Source: an uncultured Prochlorococcus sp.
GTDB lineage: Bacteria; Cyanobacteriota; Cyanobacteriia; PCC-6307; Cyanobiaceae
Direction of reading: 5' to 3'
Length of the DNA stretch: 64,000 nt
NCBI GenBank assembly: GCA_902525075.1
Contig: CABZFV010000001.1
Location: 62,001 to 126,000 of the forward strand
Shown: in pieces, positions 1-7,498 of the stretch
How positions within the stretch are numbered: the stretch's first letter is position 1
Layout: each line of letters opens with the position of its first letter
The notes under the pieces: generated by a model
Told to the model about the DNA's origin: nothing
The model's input: the letters and a program-made list of their open reading frames with translations, nothing else
Databases searched by the model: none
Position numbers and translations under genes: made by a program

Positions 1-41
1 AATTACCATAAATGATTTTTAAGATAATTAAAAAAATTTTT

Positions 42-314
42 TTAGTTATAAAAAAATAAAATTTCCTTTTCTTTAAGACCTTCCCATCCCGAGTCTATTA
101 ATAATTGATTCAATGTTTCTTTATCAAAATGCTTAGAACCCGTTTTGACGCATCTATTTCTCATTGATTTTTTAACACCACTTCTTTGTCTTTTATTCTC
201 CTCATCCATAATTCTATTGTATAGATCTAGCATTTTTTGAGGGATTGGAGTACCGTCAAGATCCACTCCATTTTCAATAGCAATATCAACAGCCTGCATT
301 CCCATTTTCTTCAT
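42..314 (-). CDS. hypothetical protein, 90 aa
   Basis: I do not recognise this protein. It is short, soluble and charged. It has no signal peptide or membrane segment. The middle carries a basic patch (KRQRSGVKKSMRNR, about residues 41-54), which would suit nucleic-acid or membrane-surface contact, but this is only inference. It starts with ATG and lies 67 bases downstream of the peroxiredoxin gene on the same strand, so the two may be co-transcribed. The 41 bases before its stop, at the left edge of the window, hold nothing I can name. Codon use is AT-rich like its neighbours. Confidence 0.6.
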   Translation of the reverse strand: MKKMGMQAVDIAIENGVDLDGTPIPQKMLDLYNRIMDEENKRQRSGVKKSMRNRCVKTGSKHFDKETLNQLLIDSGWEGLKEKEILFFYN

Positions 315-381
315 ATATTTAAAAAAAGCTGAAACTATAATAAAACAAAACTTATTAATCTAAAATTCTTTGAATAATAAT

Positions 382-831
382 TTATTGATTTTGAATTTCC
401 TTAAGTACTCTAATAGCCTCTTTAATGTGTTCAGGACCATTCAATAAATCTCTAAAAATATGCCTAACTGTCCCTTTGCGATCAATAACGTAAGTTACCC
501 TACCATCCATAAAACCTAATACTCTAGGAACTTTAAAAGTTTTCCTAAGAGAGTCATTCGTATCACAAAGTAATGGATATTGTAATTTATTTTTATTAGC
601 AAATGCCAAATGACTTGAAGTACTTCCATTACTTACTCCCCAAACCTGTGCACCTAATACTTTAAATAAGTCATATTTATCTCTAAATCCGCAAACTTCT
701 ATAGTGCAACCCGGCGTATCATCTTTTGGATAAAAAAACAAAACAAGGGGATTTTTTAATCCCTTATTTGATCTTTTAACTCCATTTTGATCCAGTAAAG
801 AAAATTCTGGAATTTTATCTCCAATCTGCAC
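382..831 (-). CDS. bcp: peroxiredoxin, PrxQ/Bcp type
   Basis: This is a thiol peroxidase that reduces hydrogen peroxide and organic hydroperoxides using thioredoxin. The thioredoxin fold carries the PrxQ signature DDTPGCTIEVCGFRD, which places the peroxidatic Cys at residue 42 and the resolving Cys at residue 47. That five-residue spacing is typical of atypical 2-Cys PrxQ proteins. The length of 149 residues is normal for the family and there is no signal peptide, so it should act in the cytoplasm. In cyanobacteria such enzymes protect against photosynthetic peroxide. The gene is monocistronic or followed by the 90-residue unknown gene. The family call is secure; the exact reductant is inferred. 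Confidence 0.95.
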   Translation of the reverse strand: MQIGDKIPEFSLLDQNGVKRSNKGLKNPLVLFFYPKDDTPGCTIEVCGFRDKYDLFKVLGAQVWGVSNGSTSSHLAFANKNKLQYPLLCDTNDSLRKTFKVPRVLGFMDGRVTYVIDRKGTVRHIFRDLLNGPEHIKEAIRVLKEIQNQ

Positions 832-995
832 AATGATTCTTATAAAGTTCCATATTAGAGGTTAATATGTTTTTTTTGTGGCCTTAAAGTAAATAACTGA
901 TATCAAAGTCAATTTTTTTGTTTTAAAAGATACTAAAAAATTATTAAAATAAACTAAGGTAAATTTAACTAGGGTGAATTTATTAATTCAATAAT

Positions 996-1130
996 ATGGA
1001 ATTAATAATTTATATTTTTTTATTTCTTATTCTTTTTTTGGGAGTTATTTTTAACTTAAAAATAACTAATTTTAAAAAAGTTAAAGAAATACGAAACAAA
1101 GCTAAAGGTTATTCAAAAAAGAATAATTAA
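996..1130 (+). CDS. small single-helix membrane protein, 44 aa
   Basis: This is an open frame with an ATG start. The first 20 residues form a pure hydrophobic helix (MELIIYIFLFLILFLGVIF), and a strongly basic tail ends in SKKNN. The layout is that of a one-pass membrane mini-protein with a cytoplasmic positive tail. I cannot name a family. It lies in a gap between two minus-strand genes and uses the opposite strand. Because the region is very AT-rich, a chance frame of this length is possible, so confidence is moderate. Confidence 0.4.
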   Translation: MELIIYIFLFLILFLGVIFNLKITNFKKVKEIRNKAKGYSKKNN

Positions 1131-1146
1131 TTATGTATTGCAAAGA

Positions 1147-1395
1147 TTAAAATTCAATTTTTTCATTTGGAGTAAATACTGAGCAATATTTTTTAACTAG
1201 GTCCTTTGGCTGATTAGTGTAAGAATTCGTTAATTTTAATTTTAGTTTTTCTATAGCCTCATTAGCATTAACCTCACCGAGTCGATATCTTGCACACGTA
1301 TCCAATACTTTAAACATTTTTGTGGTAACGGCTTCAGCTGGATAAATTAGAAAGAATAGATAAAAAACAACAAATAAGTACTTCATTTTTTTCAA
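1147..1395 (-). CDS. small secreted protein, 82 aa
   Basis: The N-terminus is a classic signal peptide: MKKMK, then a hydrophobic core, then a probable cleavage site after AEA near residue 22. The mature part of about 60 residues has two cysteines (in DTCARYR and KKYCSVF), which could form a disulfide in the periplasm or thylakoid lumen. A segment reading GEVNANEAIEKLKLKL looks helical. I do not recognise a family. The gene is isolated on the minus strand between two tiny plus-strand frames. Secretion is well supported by the sequence; the function is unknown. Confidence 0.6.
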   Translation of the reverse strand: MKKMKYLFVVFYLFFLIYPAEAVTTKMFKVLDTCARYRLGEVNANEAIEKLKLKLTNSYTNQPKDLVKKYCSVFTPNEKIEF

Positions 1396-1548
1396 GAAGG
1401 TAGATATTTAGTGAATAGTTTCAATAATTTAGAAAAGATTAAAATCTAATAGAATAATCTATTATGGATTGAATGTAGGATTTCTATAAAATAATAATAA
1501 AAGAAATTAAGATAAAATAAGTGATAGTAATAAATTATCTCGGTGAAA

Positions 1549-1686
1549 ATGAGAAAATTAATAGACAAACATAAAACTCTTATAAATTGGTACCAAAAAA
1601 AATTCAAATTGAGTGATTATCAATTACTTTGGTTAGTTTTCTTTAAAGGAGTATTAATAACAATAATATTTTTCAAAATTTTTTAA
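1549..1686 (+). CDS. small membrane protein, 45 aa
   Basis: This is an ATG-started frame with a basic N-terminal half (KHKTLINWYQKKFK) followed by one hydrophobic helix (residues about 25-45) that runs to the C-terminus. It contains an aromatic, tryptophan-bearing turn (DYQLLWLVFFKG). The use of Trp and Gly codons argues against a random AT-rich frame. No family is recognised. It sits 90 bases upstream of tatA on the same strand and could share its transcript. The topology would place the N-terminal basic part in the cytoplasm. Confidence 0.5.
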   Translation: MRKLIDKHKTLINWYQKKFKLSDYQLLWLVFFKGVLITIIFFKIF

Positions 1687-1776
1687 TATTAAAAAAGCTC
1701 TTCCGAGAATGAAATTTTCACATGATTTGACTATATTTAATAGTAGATTTCCTAATTAGTTAAATAGTTATCAGTT

Positions 1777-2037
1777 ATGAATATTTTTGGTGTAGGTTTG
1801 CCTGAAGTTACCGTAATACTTATCTTAGCTCTTTTAATTTTTGGTCCAAAAAAGCTTCCAGAATTAGGGAAACAGCTTGGTAAAACTTTGAAAAGTCTTA
1901 AAAAAGCATCGAATGAATTTCAAAATGAAATCGACCAAGTTATGAACGAAGAAGATGAATCTCCTAAATCTATAGAAAGCAATCAAACCAATGAAATTAA
2001 TCAAGAAAAAATAGATTCAGAAAACAGCAAAAAATAA
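1777..2037 (+). CDS. tatA: twin-arginine translocase subunit TatA/E
   Basis: TatA forms the oligomeric pore component of the Tat pathway, which moves folded, often cofactor-bearing proteins such as the Rieske protein across the thylakoid and plasma membranes. The sequence has the expected order: a short N-terminal membrane helix (residues about 6-22), the hallmark hinge FGPKKLPELG, an amphipathic helix (GKQLGKTLKSLKKA), and an acidic, disordered tail rich in Glu, Asn and Ser. The 86-residue length fits TatA rather than the longer TatB. The next gene starts four bases after its stop, which implies co-transcription. Confidence 0.93.
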   Translation: MNIFGVGLPEVTVILILALLIFGPKKLPELGKQLGKTLKSLKKASNEFQNEIDQVMNEEDESPKSIESNQTNEINQEKIDSENSKK

Positions 2038-2041
2038 TATC

Positions 2042-2434
2042 TTGGATAGGCCCATAACCCCCATAGACGAATTTGAAAGAGCATTAGATAAAGCAGCTCT
2101 TACTAAAGAAGAATATGAATTGATAGATTACATCCGCTATACAAGTGTTTTTACACAACCTAGTCTTATTAAAGATTTAAAAATGCCATCAAAACCTCCT
2201 CTTTTGTCAGTTCTATGTCAAATTTGCAGAAAAATTGGTTCGGAGATGCCAGATCATTTCAAAAAAGTAATTGAGTGGTCAATCGAAATAAGTGATCACA
2301 ATACAAAATGGGATGCTCATTTAATTTGCGCAGAAGCATTAAATATAGACAAAATCCCATTAAGTCCTATTCATGGAACAACTTTATTTGATGTTCTTGT
2401 TGTACACAAAGAATTATTTCTTGGATTTGATTAA
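2042..2434 (+). CDS. conserved hypothetical protein, 130 aa
   Basis: This soluble protein has no membrane segment or signal peptide. I do not recognise its family. It is rich in predicted helix, with a cysteine pair in the middle (LLSVLCQICRKIG) and a C-terminal His/Trp-containing stretch (DHNTKWDAHLICAEAL). The only reasonable start is TTG at 2042, four bases after the tatA stop, so the two genes are probably translated from one message. Linkage to tatA is seen here, but a role in protein export would be speculation. Confidence 0.7.
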   Translation: MDRPITPIDEFERALDKAALTKEEYELIDYIRYTSVFTQPSLIKDLKMPSKPPLLSVLCQICRKIGSEMPDHFKKVIEWSIEISDHNTKWDAHLICAEALNIDKIPLSPIHGTTLFDVLVVHKELFLGFD

Positions 2435-2435
2435 A

Positions 2436-2753
2436 TTAATCATCTAAAGGCACAGAATCAGTATCTATAACTTCCGAATCATCATAATTATTTATTTTAT
2501 TTTCAATCCAGTTATTTATATAACTAACTAAAGGTAATGAACCTCTAAAAATAAAAATAGAGGTAGGCAAAGCGCTTAATAATCCGACTACAGGACTTTT
2601 AAAAAGTAATCTTCCGGCTTTTATGTTAAATAAAATAATAAGCGCTGAGGGGACTATAACTTTAACTACTGTTTTGAGCGCCTCAAGCCAACCGACACGA
2701 TATATCCACCATATTAAAATTATGCCAACTATATATAGGAATAAGTAAGTCAT
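2436..2753 (-). CDS. membrane protein of unknown function, 105 aa
   Basis: Two or three hydrophobic helices are visible: residues about 2-20 (with two Trp), 27-45 and 52-72. They are followed by an acidic soluble tail that ends in DSEVIDTDSVPLDD. The gene is convergent with the preceding plus-strand gene, their stops separated by one base. I know of no function. The layout (short loops, acidic C-terminus on the cytoplasmic side) suits an accessory subunit or a small scaffold. The start is ATG. Confidence 0.65.
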   Translation of the reverse strand: MTYLFLYIVGIILIWWIYRVGWLEALKTVVKVIVPSALIILFNIKAGRLLFKSPVVGLLSALPTSIFIFRGSLPLVSYINNWIENKINNYDDSEVIDTDSVPLDD

Positions 2754-2844
2754 AAAAATAGTATAATTGTTATCTATTTATCTTGTTCTTGCTAAGAAAA
2801 AGATTTTATAAATTTCTTTAACATCAATCAATCAAATTCTAGTA

Positions 2845-3060
2845 ATGAGTTTTTCTGAAATAAGAAAATTTTTAATTAAGATGCAATCTGATGAAGAATT
2901 AAAAAAGCAGGTTACGACATCCTCTACAGCAGATGATGTAGCCCTAATCGGTCAACGCTTAGGTTATGACTTTTCAGGAGATGATCTCTTAAGATTTAAT
3001 GGACAAAAAGTTGATAAAGTTACCGTAAGAAAGGTAGATCATCCAGGAGAATACCACTAA
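2845..3060 (+). CDS. Nif11-domain protein (orphan), 71 aa
   Basis: The first 50 residues match the Nif11 leader fold: MSFSEIRKFLIKMQSDEELK, then a variable linker, then LGYDFSGDDLLRF. In other bacteria this domain is the leader of ribosomally made, modified peptides such as prochlorosins and nitrile-hydratase-type leaders. Here the C-terminal 20 residues contain no Cys and no Gly-Gly or Gly-Ala cleavage motif, and no modification or export gene is near. It is therefore probably a stand-alone Nif11 protein rather than a lanthipeptide precursor. It starts with ATG and is convergent with the fibrillin-like gene, one base apart. Confidence 0.8.
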   Translation: MSFSEIRKFLIKMQSDEELKKQVTTSSTADDVALIGQRLGYDFSGDDLLRFNGQKVDKVTVRKVDHPGEYH

Positions 3061-3061
3061 A

Positions 3062-3547
3062 TTAAGACTTAACCCATATTGCAAGCCCTCCGCCTCTGCC
3101 TCGAGCACACAACCAATTATCTTTAGTACTAATTCCTACAAGTGAGAAAAAAGGCATTCTTTTATCTTCTGGTTTTTTTAATTCCTTATTAAATATAGGA
3201 AAACTACTAATACTAATTTTTAATTCTTCAAAATAGAAAGCCAATAAAGGTCTAATCCCTTTTAATTCTGCGTTGCCTATAAAAGTGATATTTAATAATC
3301 CGAAATTAATTGAATTTTTTATTTCATAATTTATTTGATCCTCTTTATTTTTACTTTTCAGTTCGAGTCTTGCCGACAATACTTGGAGAATGGAACTGGG
3401 TATATTTTTGATTTCATCTGACTCCTTTCCCCATACATACTTAAACTTCCATATTCCTAATAATTCCTCATATGCAATTCCGCTACCATTTTTTTGGGAA
3501 TTTTTTTCTAATAGTTTTATCTCATTAATATCAGGAAATTGTTTCAT
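3062..3547 (-). CDS. fibrillin (PAP)-like protein, 161 aa
   Basis: The C-terminal signature ARGRGGGLAIWVK is typical of cyanobacterial proteins related to plastid-lipid-associated proteins (fibrillins). These are lipocalin-like lipid or carotenoid binders linked to thylakoids and plastoglobules. The N-terminal part has the expected GIWKFKYVWG strand. No membrane helix or signal is seen. I chose ATG at 3547 over a TTG 24 bases upstream, because the internal Met begins a more usual N-terminus. Its role in photoprotection is inferred from the plant family. The relationship rests on short motifs, so an alternative uncharacterised lipocalin-like family remains possible. Confidence 0.65.
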   Translation of the reverse strand: MKQFPDINEIKLLEKNSQKNGSGIAYEELLGIWKFKYVWGKESDEIKNIPSSILQVLSARLELKSKNKEDQINYEIKNSINFGLLNITFIGNAELKGIRPLLAFYFEELKISISSFPIFNKELKKPEDKRMPFFSLVGISTKDNWLCARGRGGGLAIWVKS

Positions 3548-3719
3548 AATAGATTTTAATCTAAGAATCAAATAATAAGATAACTCTATAAAAAATGTTC
3601 TTTGTTAAAAATATCTCCAAAAAGATTTCTTTATTTCAAAATATTTCCAAAAAAATAATTTTATGGCACACATAAGGAACAATATCTCGTTATTATATTT
3701 ACATAAAGTAACTAAATCA

Positions 3720-3830
3720 ATGGATTTTATTTCTAAAAACCAAGGATACATACCTCTAAAAGCAGTCCCTTACATATTTTTCTTAGCTGTTGTACTAAGT
3801 ATTACAACTTCAACTAATACATTTGTTTAA
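3720..3830 (+). CDS. small single-helix membrane protein, 36 aa
   Basis: A 36-residue frame with ATG has a polar N-terminus (MDFISKNQGYIPLKAVP), one hydrophobic helix (residues about 18-30) and a Thr/Ser-rich end. It lacks the ERINGR-type motif of high-light-inducible proteins, so it is not one of those. It lies 38 bases upstream of the CRTISO-like gene and in the same direction, so it may be expressed with it. The mix of Pro, Gln and Gly codons makes a chance frame less likely, but there is no family match from memory. Confidence 0.4.
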   Translation: MDFISKNQGYIPLKAVPYIFFLAVVLSITTSTNTFV

Positions 3831-3868
3831 AACTAATTAGTTTTGCGAAAGAGCAAAATAAATATTCA

Positions 3869-5398
3869 ATGGGAAAGTACGATGTCGTAATAGTAGGTAG
3901 TGGAATAGGGGGATTATGTTGCGGTTCGATCCTTGCTTTATCAGGCAAAAAAGTACTTATATGTGAAGCTCATAGTCAGCCAGGAGGTGTTGCCCACAGT
4001 TTTAGAAGAAATGGTTACACCTTCGAATCAGGTCCTTCATTGTGGAGTGGAATAGGTAAATGGCCGACAACTAATCCCCTAGGGCAAATTCTTAAATTAC
4101 TTGATGAAGAAGTTGAACTATTTCAATACAAAGGTTGGCAAGTAATTGTCCCAGAAGGCAATTTTAATCTTGATGTGGGAGAAGAACCTTTTAAACATAC
4201 TATTAAAACTTTAAGAGGTGAGAAATCTGTTAAAGAATGGGAATCATTTATTTCTGGAATAAAACCTCTTAGCCAAATAATAAATGAAATACCTTTACTC
4301 TCATTTTCTCCCGAATCAATAAATTTCTTAGATTTAATAAATTTAACCTCAAAATTTTTACCTAATATCAATCAAATACCAAAAATTAATAAAGGCTTTG
4401 GAAATTTAGTAAATGATCATCTAGAGGATCCTTTTCTCAGGAATTGGGTTGATTTATTGAGCTTTTTGATAAGTGGCATGTCAATGCATGATACAAATAC
4501 AGCTGCAATGGCTACTTTATTTAACGAATGGTTTGAACCAAATTCATACCTTGAATACCCCAAAGGAGGTAGTGAATCTATCGTAAAAGCTTTAATTAAT
4601 GGATTTAAAAAAAATGGAGGAGAATTAATTCTTTCTTCGAGAGTAAAGACAATTAACTTCAATAAAAATTTAGCCACAGGTATAACTCTGAATAATGGTT
4701 CTAGTTATAGTTGTGAATCTGTTGTCACGAATACTGATGTTTGGAATTTAAAAAAGTTAATTCCAAATGAAATTTCAAAAAAATGGAATACAAAAGTTTT
4801 GAACCCTAATAAATGTGATTCTTTCCTACATATACATCTAGGTTTTGATGCTGATGGTCTTGAAAATTTGCCAATACATGCAATACATGTTGATGAGTGG
4901 GAAAAAGGTATAACCGCAGAAAGAAATATAGTCGTATTTTCAATCCCATCTGTTTTAGATAAAAATATGGCCCCTGAAGGAAAACATGTTCTTCATGGAT
5001 ATACTCCCGCAAATGAACCTTGGGAAATTTGGGAAAACCTAAATCCAAAGGAATTAGAATATAGAAATTTGAAAGAAGAAAGATGTTCAATATTCCTTAA
5101 TGCAGTGCGAAAATTCATCACTGATATAGATGAAAGGATTGATTTAAAGATGCTAGGAACCCCAATCACTCATAAAAAATTCACCAATACCTATTGCGGT
5201 AGTTACGGCCCCGCATTATCTGCAGCAAAAGGTCTTTTCCCAGGCTGCAAAACTCCAGTGAAAAATTTATTTACTTGCGGCGCAAGTACATTTCCAGGTA
5301 TTGGAATTCCTGCTGTGTCAGCAAGTGGCGCTTACGCAGCTGAAAAAATTATTGGTAAAAAAGAGTTTAAAACTCTTCTTAAGAAAATAAATTTATGA
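3869..5398 (+). CDS. FAD-dependent oxidoreductase, CrtH/CRTISO-like
   Basis: This flavoprotein belongs to the phytoene desaturase/carotenoid isomerase superfamily. The N-terminus has the dinucleotide-binding motif (VVIVGSGIGGLCCG) with the following acidic residue in CEAHSQPGG. The C-terminal FAD-contact motif is NLFTCGASTFPGIGIPAVS. The length of 509 residues equals that of CrtH (about 500). The segment after the first glycines reads GGVAHSF where classical CrtH has GGSAG, so this may be a paralogue rather than the prolycopene isomerase itself. Likely substrates are carotenoids or other membrane prenyl lipids. I see no neighbour from the carotenoid pathway. The family is sure; the substrate is open. 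Confidence 0.75.
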   Translation: MGKYDVVIVGSGIGGLCCGSILALSGKKVLICEAHSQPGGVAHSFRRNGYTFESGPSLWSGIGKWPTTNPLGQILKLLDEEVELFQYKGWQVIVPEGNFNLDVGEEPFKHTIKTLRGEKSVKEWESFISGIKPLSQIINEIPLLSFSPESINFLDLINLTSKFLPNINQIPKINKGFGNLVNDHLEDPFLRNWVDLLSFLISGMSMHDTNTAAMATLFNEWFEPNSYLEYPKGGSESIVKALINGFKKNGGELILSSRVKTINFNKNLATGITLNNGSSYSCESVVTNTDVWNLKKLIPNEISKKWNTKVLNPNKCDSFLHIHLGFDADGLENLPIHAIHVDEWEKGITAERNIVVFSIPSVLDKNMAPEGKHVLHGYTPANEPWEIWENLNPKELEYRNLKEERCSIFLNAVRKFITDIDERIDLKMLGTPITHKKFTNTYCGSYGPALSAAKGLFPGCKTPVKNLFTCGASTFPGIGIPAVSASGAYAAEKIIGKKEFKTLLKKINL

Positions 5399-5515
5399 AT
5401 CAAGTTATTTTTTATAACTCTAGAAATACTTAGTTAAGAAATAAGAATAAAGAAAGCAAAAACGTTCAATAATGATAATCTTTATCTGAACATAAACTTA
5501 ACTTATAGCTATTAT

Positions 5516-5719
5516 ATGTTTTTCTTATCAATTCCTCAAGCCTGGCATTTAGTTGGCACTTGGTCAGAACAACTTCCAAACGAGTCAAATCTTATAGGAA
5601 TGGGCCAAACAGAATTAATGATGACTTTGCATTCAATATTCGTTCCTCTCTTACTTGTAATTTCATATTACCTATTCAATAGACTTAACAAAAACGAATC
5701 AAAGAAAATTAAAGGATGA
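5516..5719 (+). CDS. small membrane protein, 67 aa
   Basis: This ATG-started protein has one clear hydrophobic helix (residues about 38-56, SIFVPLLLVISYYLFNRL) and a lysine-rich C-terminal tail (NKNESKKIKG). The N-terminal half is amphipathic with two Trp (QAWHLVGTWSEQLP). The positive-inside rule places the tail in the cytoplasm. I do not recognise a family. It stands alone, 118 bases after the CRTISO-like gene, and is convergent with the next minus-strand gene. Confidence 0.6.
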   Translation: MFFLSIPQAWHLVGTWSEQLPNESNLIGMGQTELMMTLHSIFVPLLLVISYYLFNRLNKNESKKIKG

Positions 5720-5730
5720 TCGTTTAAAGT

Positions 5731-6021
5731 TTATTTAGCTGAACTTCTTCTAACTACTTTTCTGCCTGTAGAAGTATCAACTCCGCTTGAATCTTTAGTT
5801 TGTGAATTAGATTCAACATTATCAACATCACTTTTATCCATTTCTGCGCAAACACCTACTACCATGGCAGCTTGCATTTGATCTGGTAAATCTCCAATAG
5901 TTAATAAGGCCTTTAAAACTAATTGAAGTCGAGTTTGCCGATCTATTTCAGGTCTTAGTTTTTTTACGGTATTCCAAAGTTCTTGGGTGACTTCTTTTAA
6001 AAGTTCTCGATCAACAGCCAA
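5731..6021 (-). CDS. conserved hypothetical protein, 96 aa
   Basis: The N-terminal 65 residues are helical and well ordered (ELLKEVTQELWNTVKKLRPEIDR, given here in part, then LQLVLKALLTIGDLPDQM). They are followed by a low-complexity tail rich in Ser, Asp and Lys ending in GRKVVRRSSAK. There is one Cys in the ordered part (VVGVCAEMD). I recognise it only as the kind of small soluble protein seen in marine picocyanobacteria and can offer no function. ATG start; no membrane segment. Confidence 0.6.
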   Translation of the reverse strand: MAVDRELLKEVTQELWNTVKKLRPEIDRQTRLQLVLKALLTIGDLPDQMQAAMVVGVCAEMDKSDVDNVESNSQTKDSSGVDTSTGRKVVRRSSAK

Positions 6022-6111
6022 ATTAAATCCTTCTTGTATATCTACTAATCTAACAAAAAATTGGATCTCGTAAAATAATATTCAATAAAAAGATTGTTAG
6101 TTAATATTTTT

Positions 6112-6318
6112 CTATCCGAATACGAGTTGCATTTGTTGGTGCAATGCATTCTTCTCTTGCAAAAGTTTATCTTTTTCAGTCTTTTTTAGAGTAAAAGTTC
6201 TATAAAATTTTTTTTGAATCTTTATTGGAGTATTTTCAAACTTTACATTTTTGCTTATTAGAGAATTCCACTCTTTTGAATTAAAAGGGGCATAAGGAGA
6301 AGATGAAATCACTTTCAT
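6112..6318 (-). CDS. hypothetical protein, 68 aa
   Basis: This is a small basic protein with no membrane helix. The C-terminal third looks like a short coiled coil (KTEKDKLLQEKNALHQQMQ). No family is recognised. The ATG at 6318 lies 14 bases from a perfect inverted repeat at 6332-6355, which could be an operator for this gene. There is no partner gene on the same strand within 90 bases. Confidence 0.5.
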   Translation of the reverse strand: MKVISSSPYAPFNSKEWNSLISKNVKFENTPIKIQKKFYRTFTLKKTEKDKLLQEKNALHQQMQLVFG

Positions 6319-6620
6319 GTCTTAACAATACATCTGTACTAATAATAGTACAGATTTACTATCATGCAACAACTGAGTCGACTTTTCTTAAATTTTAAAA
6401 TCTCTTTGAGAATGGATTGATTTTTTTTATCTAATTTGTGGGAATTATAAGTTTGATAAATGAATAAAAGTATCATAAGTAACTTATTGATCCCTTTTTT
6501 TAGTGTCTTAAGACTTTTATTGCTTAAAAACCTCTTTAAATAGTTAATTTGTTGAAATTAACATTGACAAGATATATTCAGCAATCCTTCCTATAAAAAT
6601 AATAATGAATTGATCGCAAA
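6319..6620. other. 302-base intergenic region with a palindrome
   Basis: This gap separates two divergent small genes and should carry both promoters. Besides the inverted repeat at 6332-6355 it contains the short palindrome GTCTTAAGAC near 6507. A TTGACA at 6564-6569 is followed 22 bases later by TATAAA at 6592-6597, a spacing too long for a standard sigma-70 promoter. I see no open frame with coding character in it. Confidence 0.5.
6332..6355. repeat. perfect 10-bp inverted repeat, 4-base loop
   Basis: The arms ATCTGTACTA (6332-6341) and TAGTACAGAT (6346-6355) are exact reverse complements around ATAA. There is no T-run after either arm, so it is a poor terminator candidate. It lies just upstream of the minus-strand gene that starts at 6318. 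A dyad of GTAC halves recalls cyanobacterial LexA-type sites, but the spacing does not fit the published consensus exactly. An operator is the best guess. Confidence 0.45.
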
Positions 6621-6929
6621 ATGCTTCTTAGTAATTCAAAAAGACTAAAAATCCAAGGAATAATTAAAAGAATTGCTCAAGATAAATCAATTACATTAGA
6701 AGAAAGAATATATGTCGAGAAATTTGCACACCATAACTCTACAATTTCTCTTTGGCTGAAAAAAGCTAACAGTTTTAGAAGGAATGGTACGAAAAATGAT
6801 GGGGGGATTGATAACCTCTTACAATCATTTGGGATAGATGGACTAGATAAAGAAAATCATTTCAACCCTAATGAAGATGATATATCGGATTGGTTTGGCG
6901 GTGCTCCTGGTTGGCTAAGGAGAAGCTAA
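6621..6929 (+). CDS. conserved hypothetical protein, 102 aa
   Basis: This soluble protein has a helical N-terminal half (KRLKIQGIIKRIAQDKSI, then LEERIYVEKFAHHNSTIS) and a C-terminal region of turns and Gly/Trp (DISDWFGGAPGWLRRS). The ending with two Trp in a Gly-rich context is distinctive, but I cannot name a family. ATG start, isolated on the plus strand. The 270 bases downstream to 7201 are very AT-rich and hold no frame I can support. Confidence 0.6.
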   Translation: MLLSNSKRLKIQGIIKRIAQDKSITLEERIYVEKFAHHNSTISLWLKKANSFRRNGTKNDGGIDNLLQSFGIDGLDKENHFNPNEDDISDWFGGAPGWLRRS

Positions 6930-7201
6930 ATCCATTAATTATTCAATTTACCCAGGCTATCTTACATAAATATAAACTTATAAAAGATATAAATACCCAA
7001 AAAACCCATGGTATAAATTTAATCGGAACTAAATATTTTTTTGAAAAGGTTTTCATATTTATTTTCTTTTAGATTATTTCTTCCTTACAGTTTTTGAAAA
7101 TAGGTTTAATTGCTCTATTTATAAATTAAACAATATTCTAAACCTCAAAGATATTAAATCACTTTAAGTAGATAAACTTAATTAGCCTTAATCTTCACAA
7201 T

Positions 7202-7342
7202 CTAAGCAACTTTATTTTCAATGTTCTTTGAAAAATTTACTATTTTTGCCTCATCATGGTCTGAATCATTCCAAAATTTTATAAGTCTTTCTAATTCATC
7301 AATCCTTTTTTTGGCATTTGCAATTTTTTCGGTAGTTGTCAT
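7202..7342 (-). CDS. small coiled-coil-like protein, 46 aa
   Basis: This ATG-started 46-residue frame reads as a charged helix with heptad-like spacing (KIANAKKRIDELERLIKFW), followed by an acidic patch (NDSDHDEAKIV). Its regular helix and balanced use of Asp, His and Trp codons make it look genuine in a region otherwise of chance AT-rich frames. No family is recognised. It is divergent from the PTOX gene, with 156 bases between the two starts. Confidence 0.5.
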   Translation of the reverse strand: MTTTEKIANAKKRIDELERLIKFWNDSDHDEAKIVNFSKNIENKVA

Positions 7343-7450
7343 ATAAAATTTTTATATATCCAATTAATGCATGAAAAAAAAATATTTCAATGGAAGTAAC
7401 AATTTTTGTACTATAAATATTAATTTTTGGTTAATTACTTCAATACATCA

Positions 7451-7479
7451 TAGACCTCGAGCGGCTGAGTAATTATACT
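7451..7479 (+). promoter_or_regulatory. candidate sigma-70 promoter of the PTOX gene
   Basis: A hexamer TAGACC (7451-7456) is followed by 17 bases and then TATACT (7474-7479), which suits a primary-sigma promoter. Transcription would begin near 7486, giving a leader of only about 13 bases before the ATG at 7499. No Shine-Dalgarno sequence is visible. Leader-poor messages are common in this lineage. This is a motif call only. Confidence 0.4.
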
Positions 7480-7498
7480 TAAAGAAAAAACTAAATCT

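Noticed and set aside
3720-3830. The 36-residue frame considered as a high-light-inducible protein
   Set aside because: It lacks the conserved chlorophyll-binding helix motif (ERINGRxAM type).
6890-7072. A 60-codon frame overlapping the 102-residue gene
   Set aside because: It shares sequence with a better frame and its later part is AT-biased chance coding.
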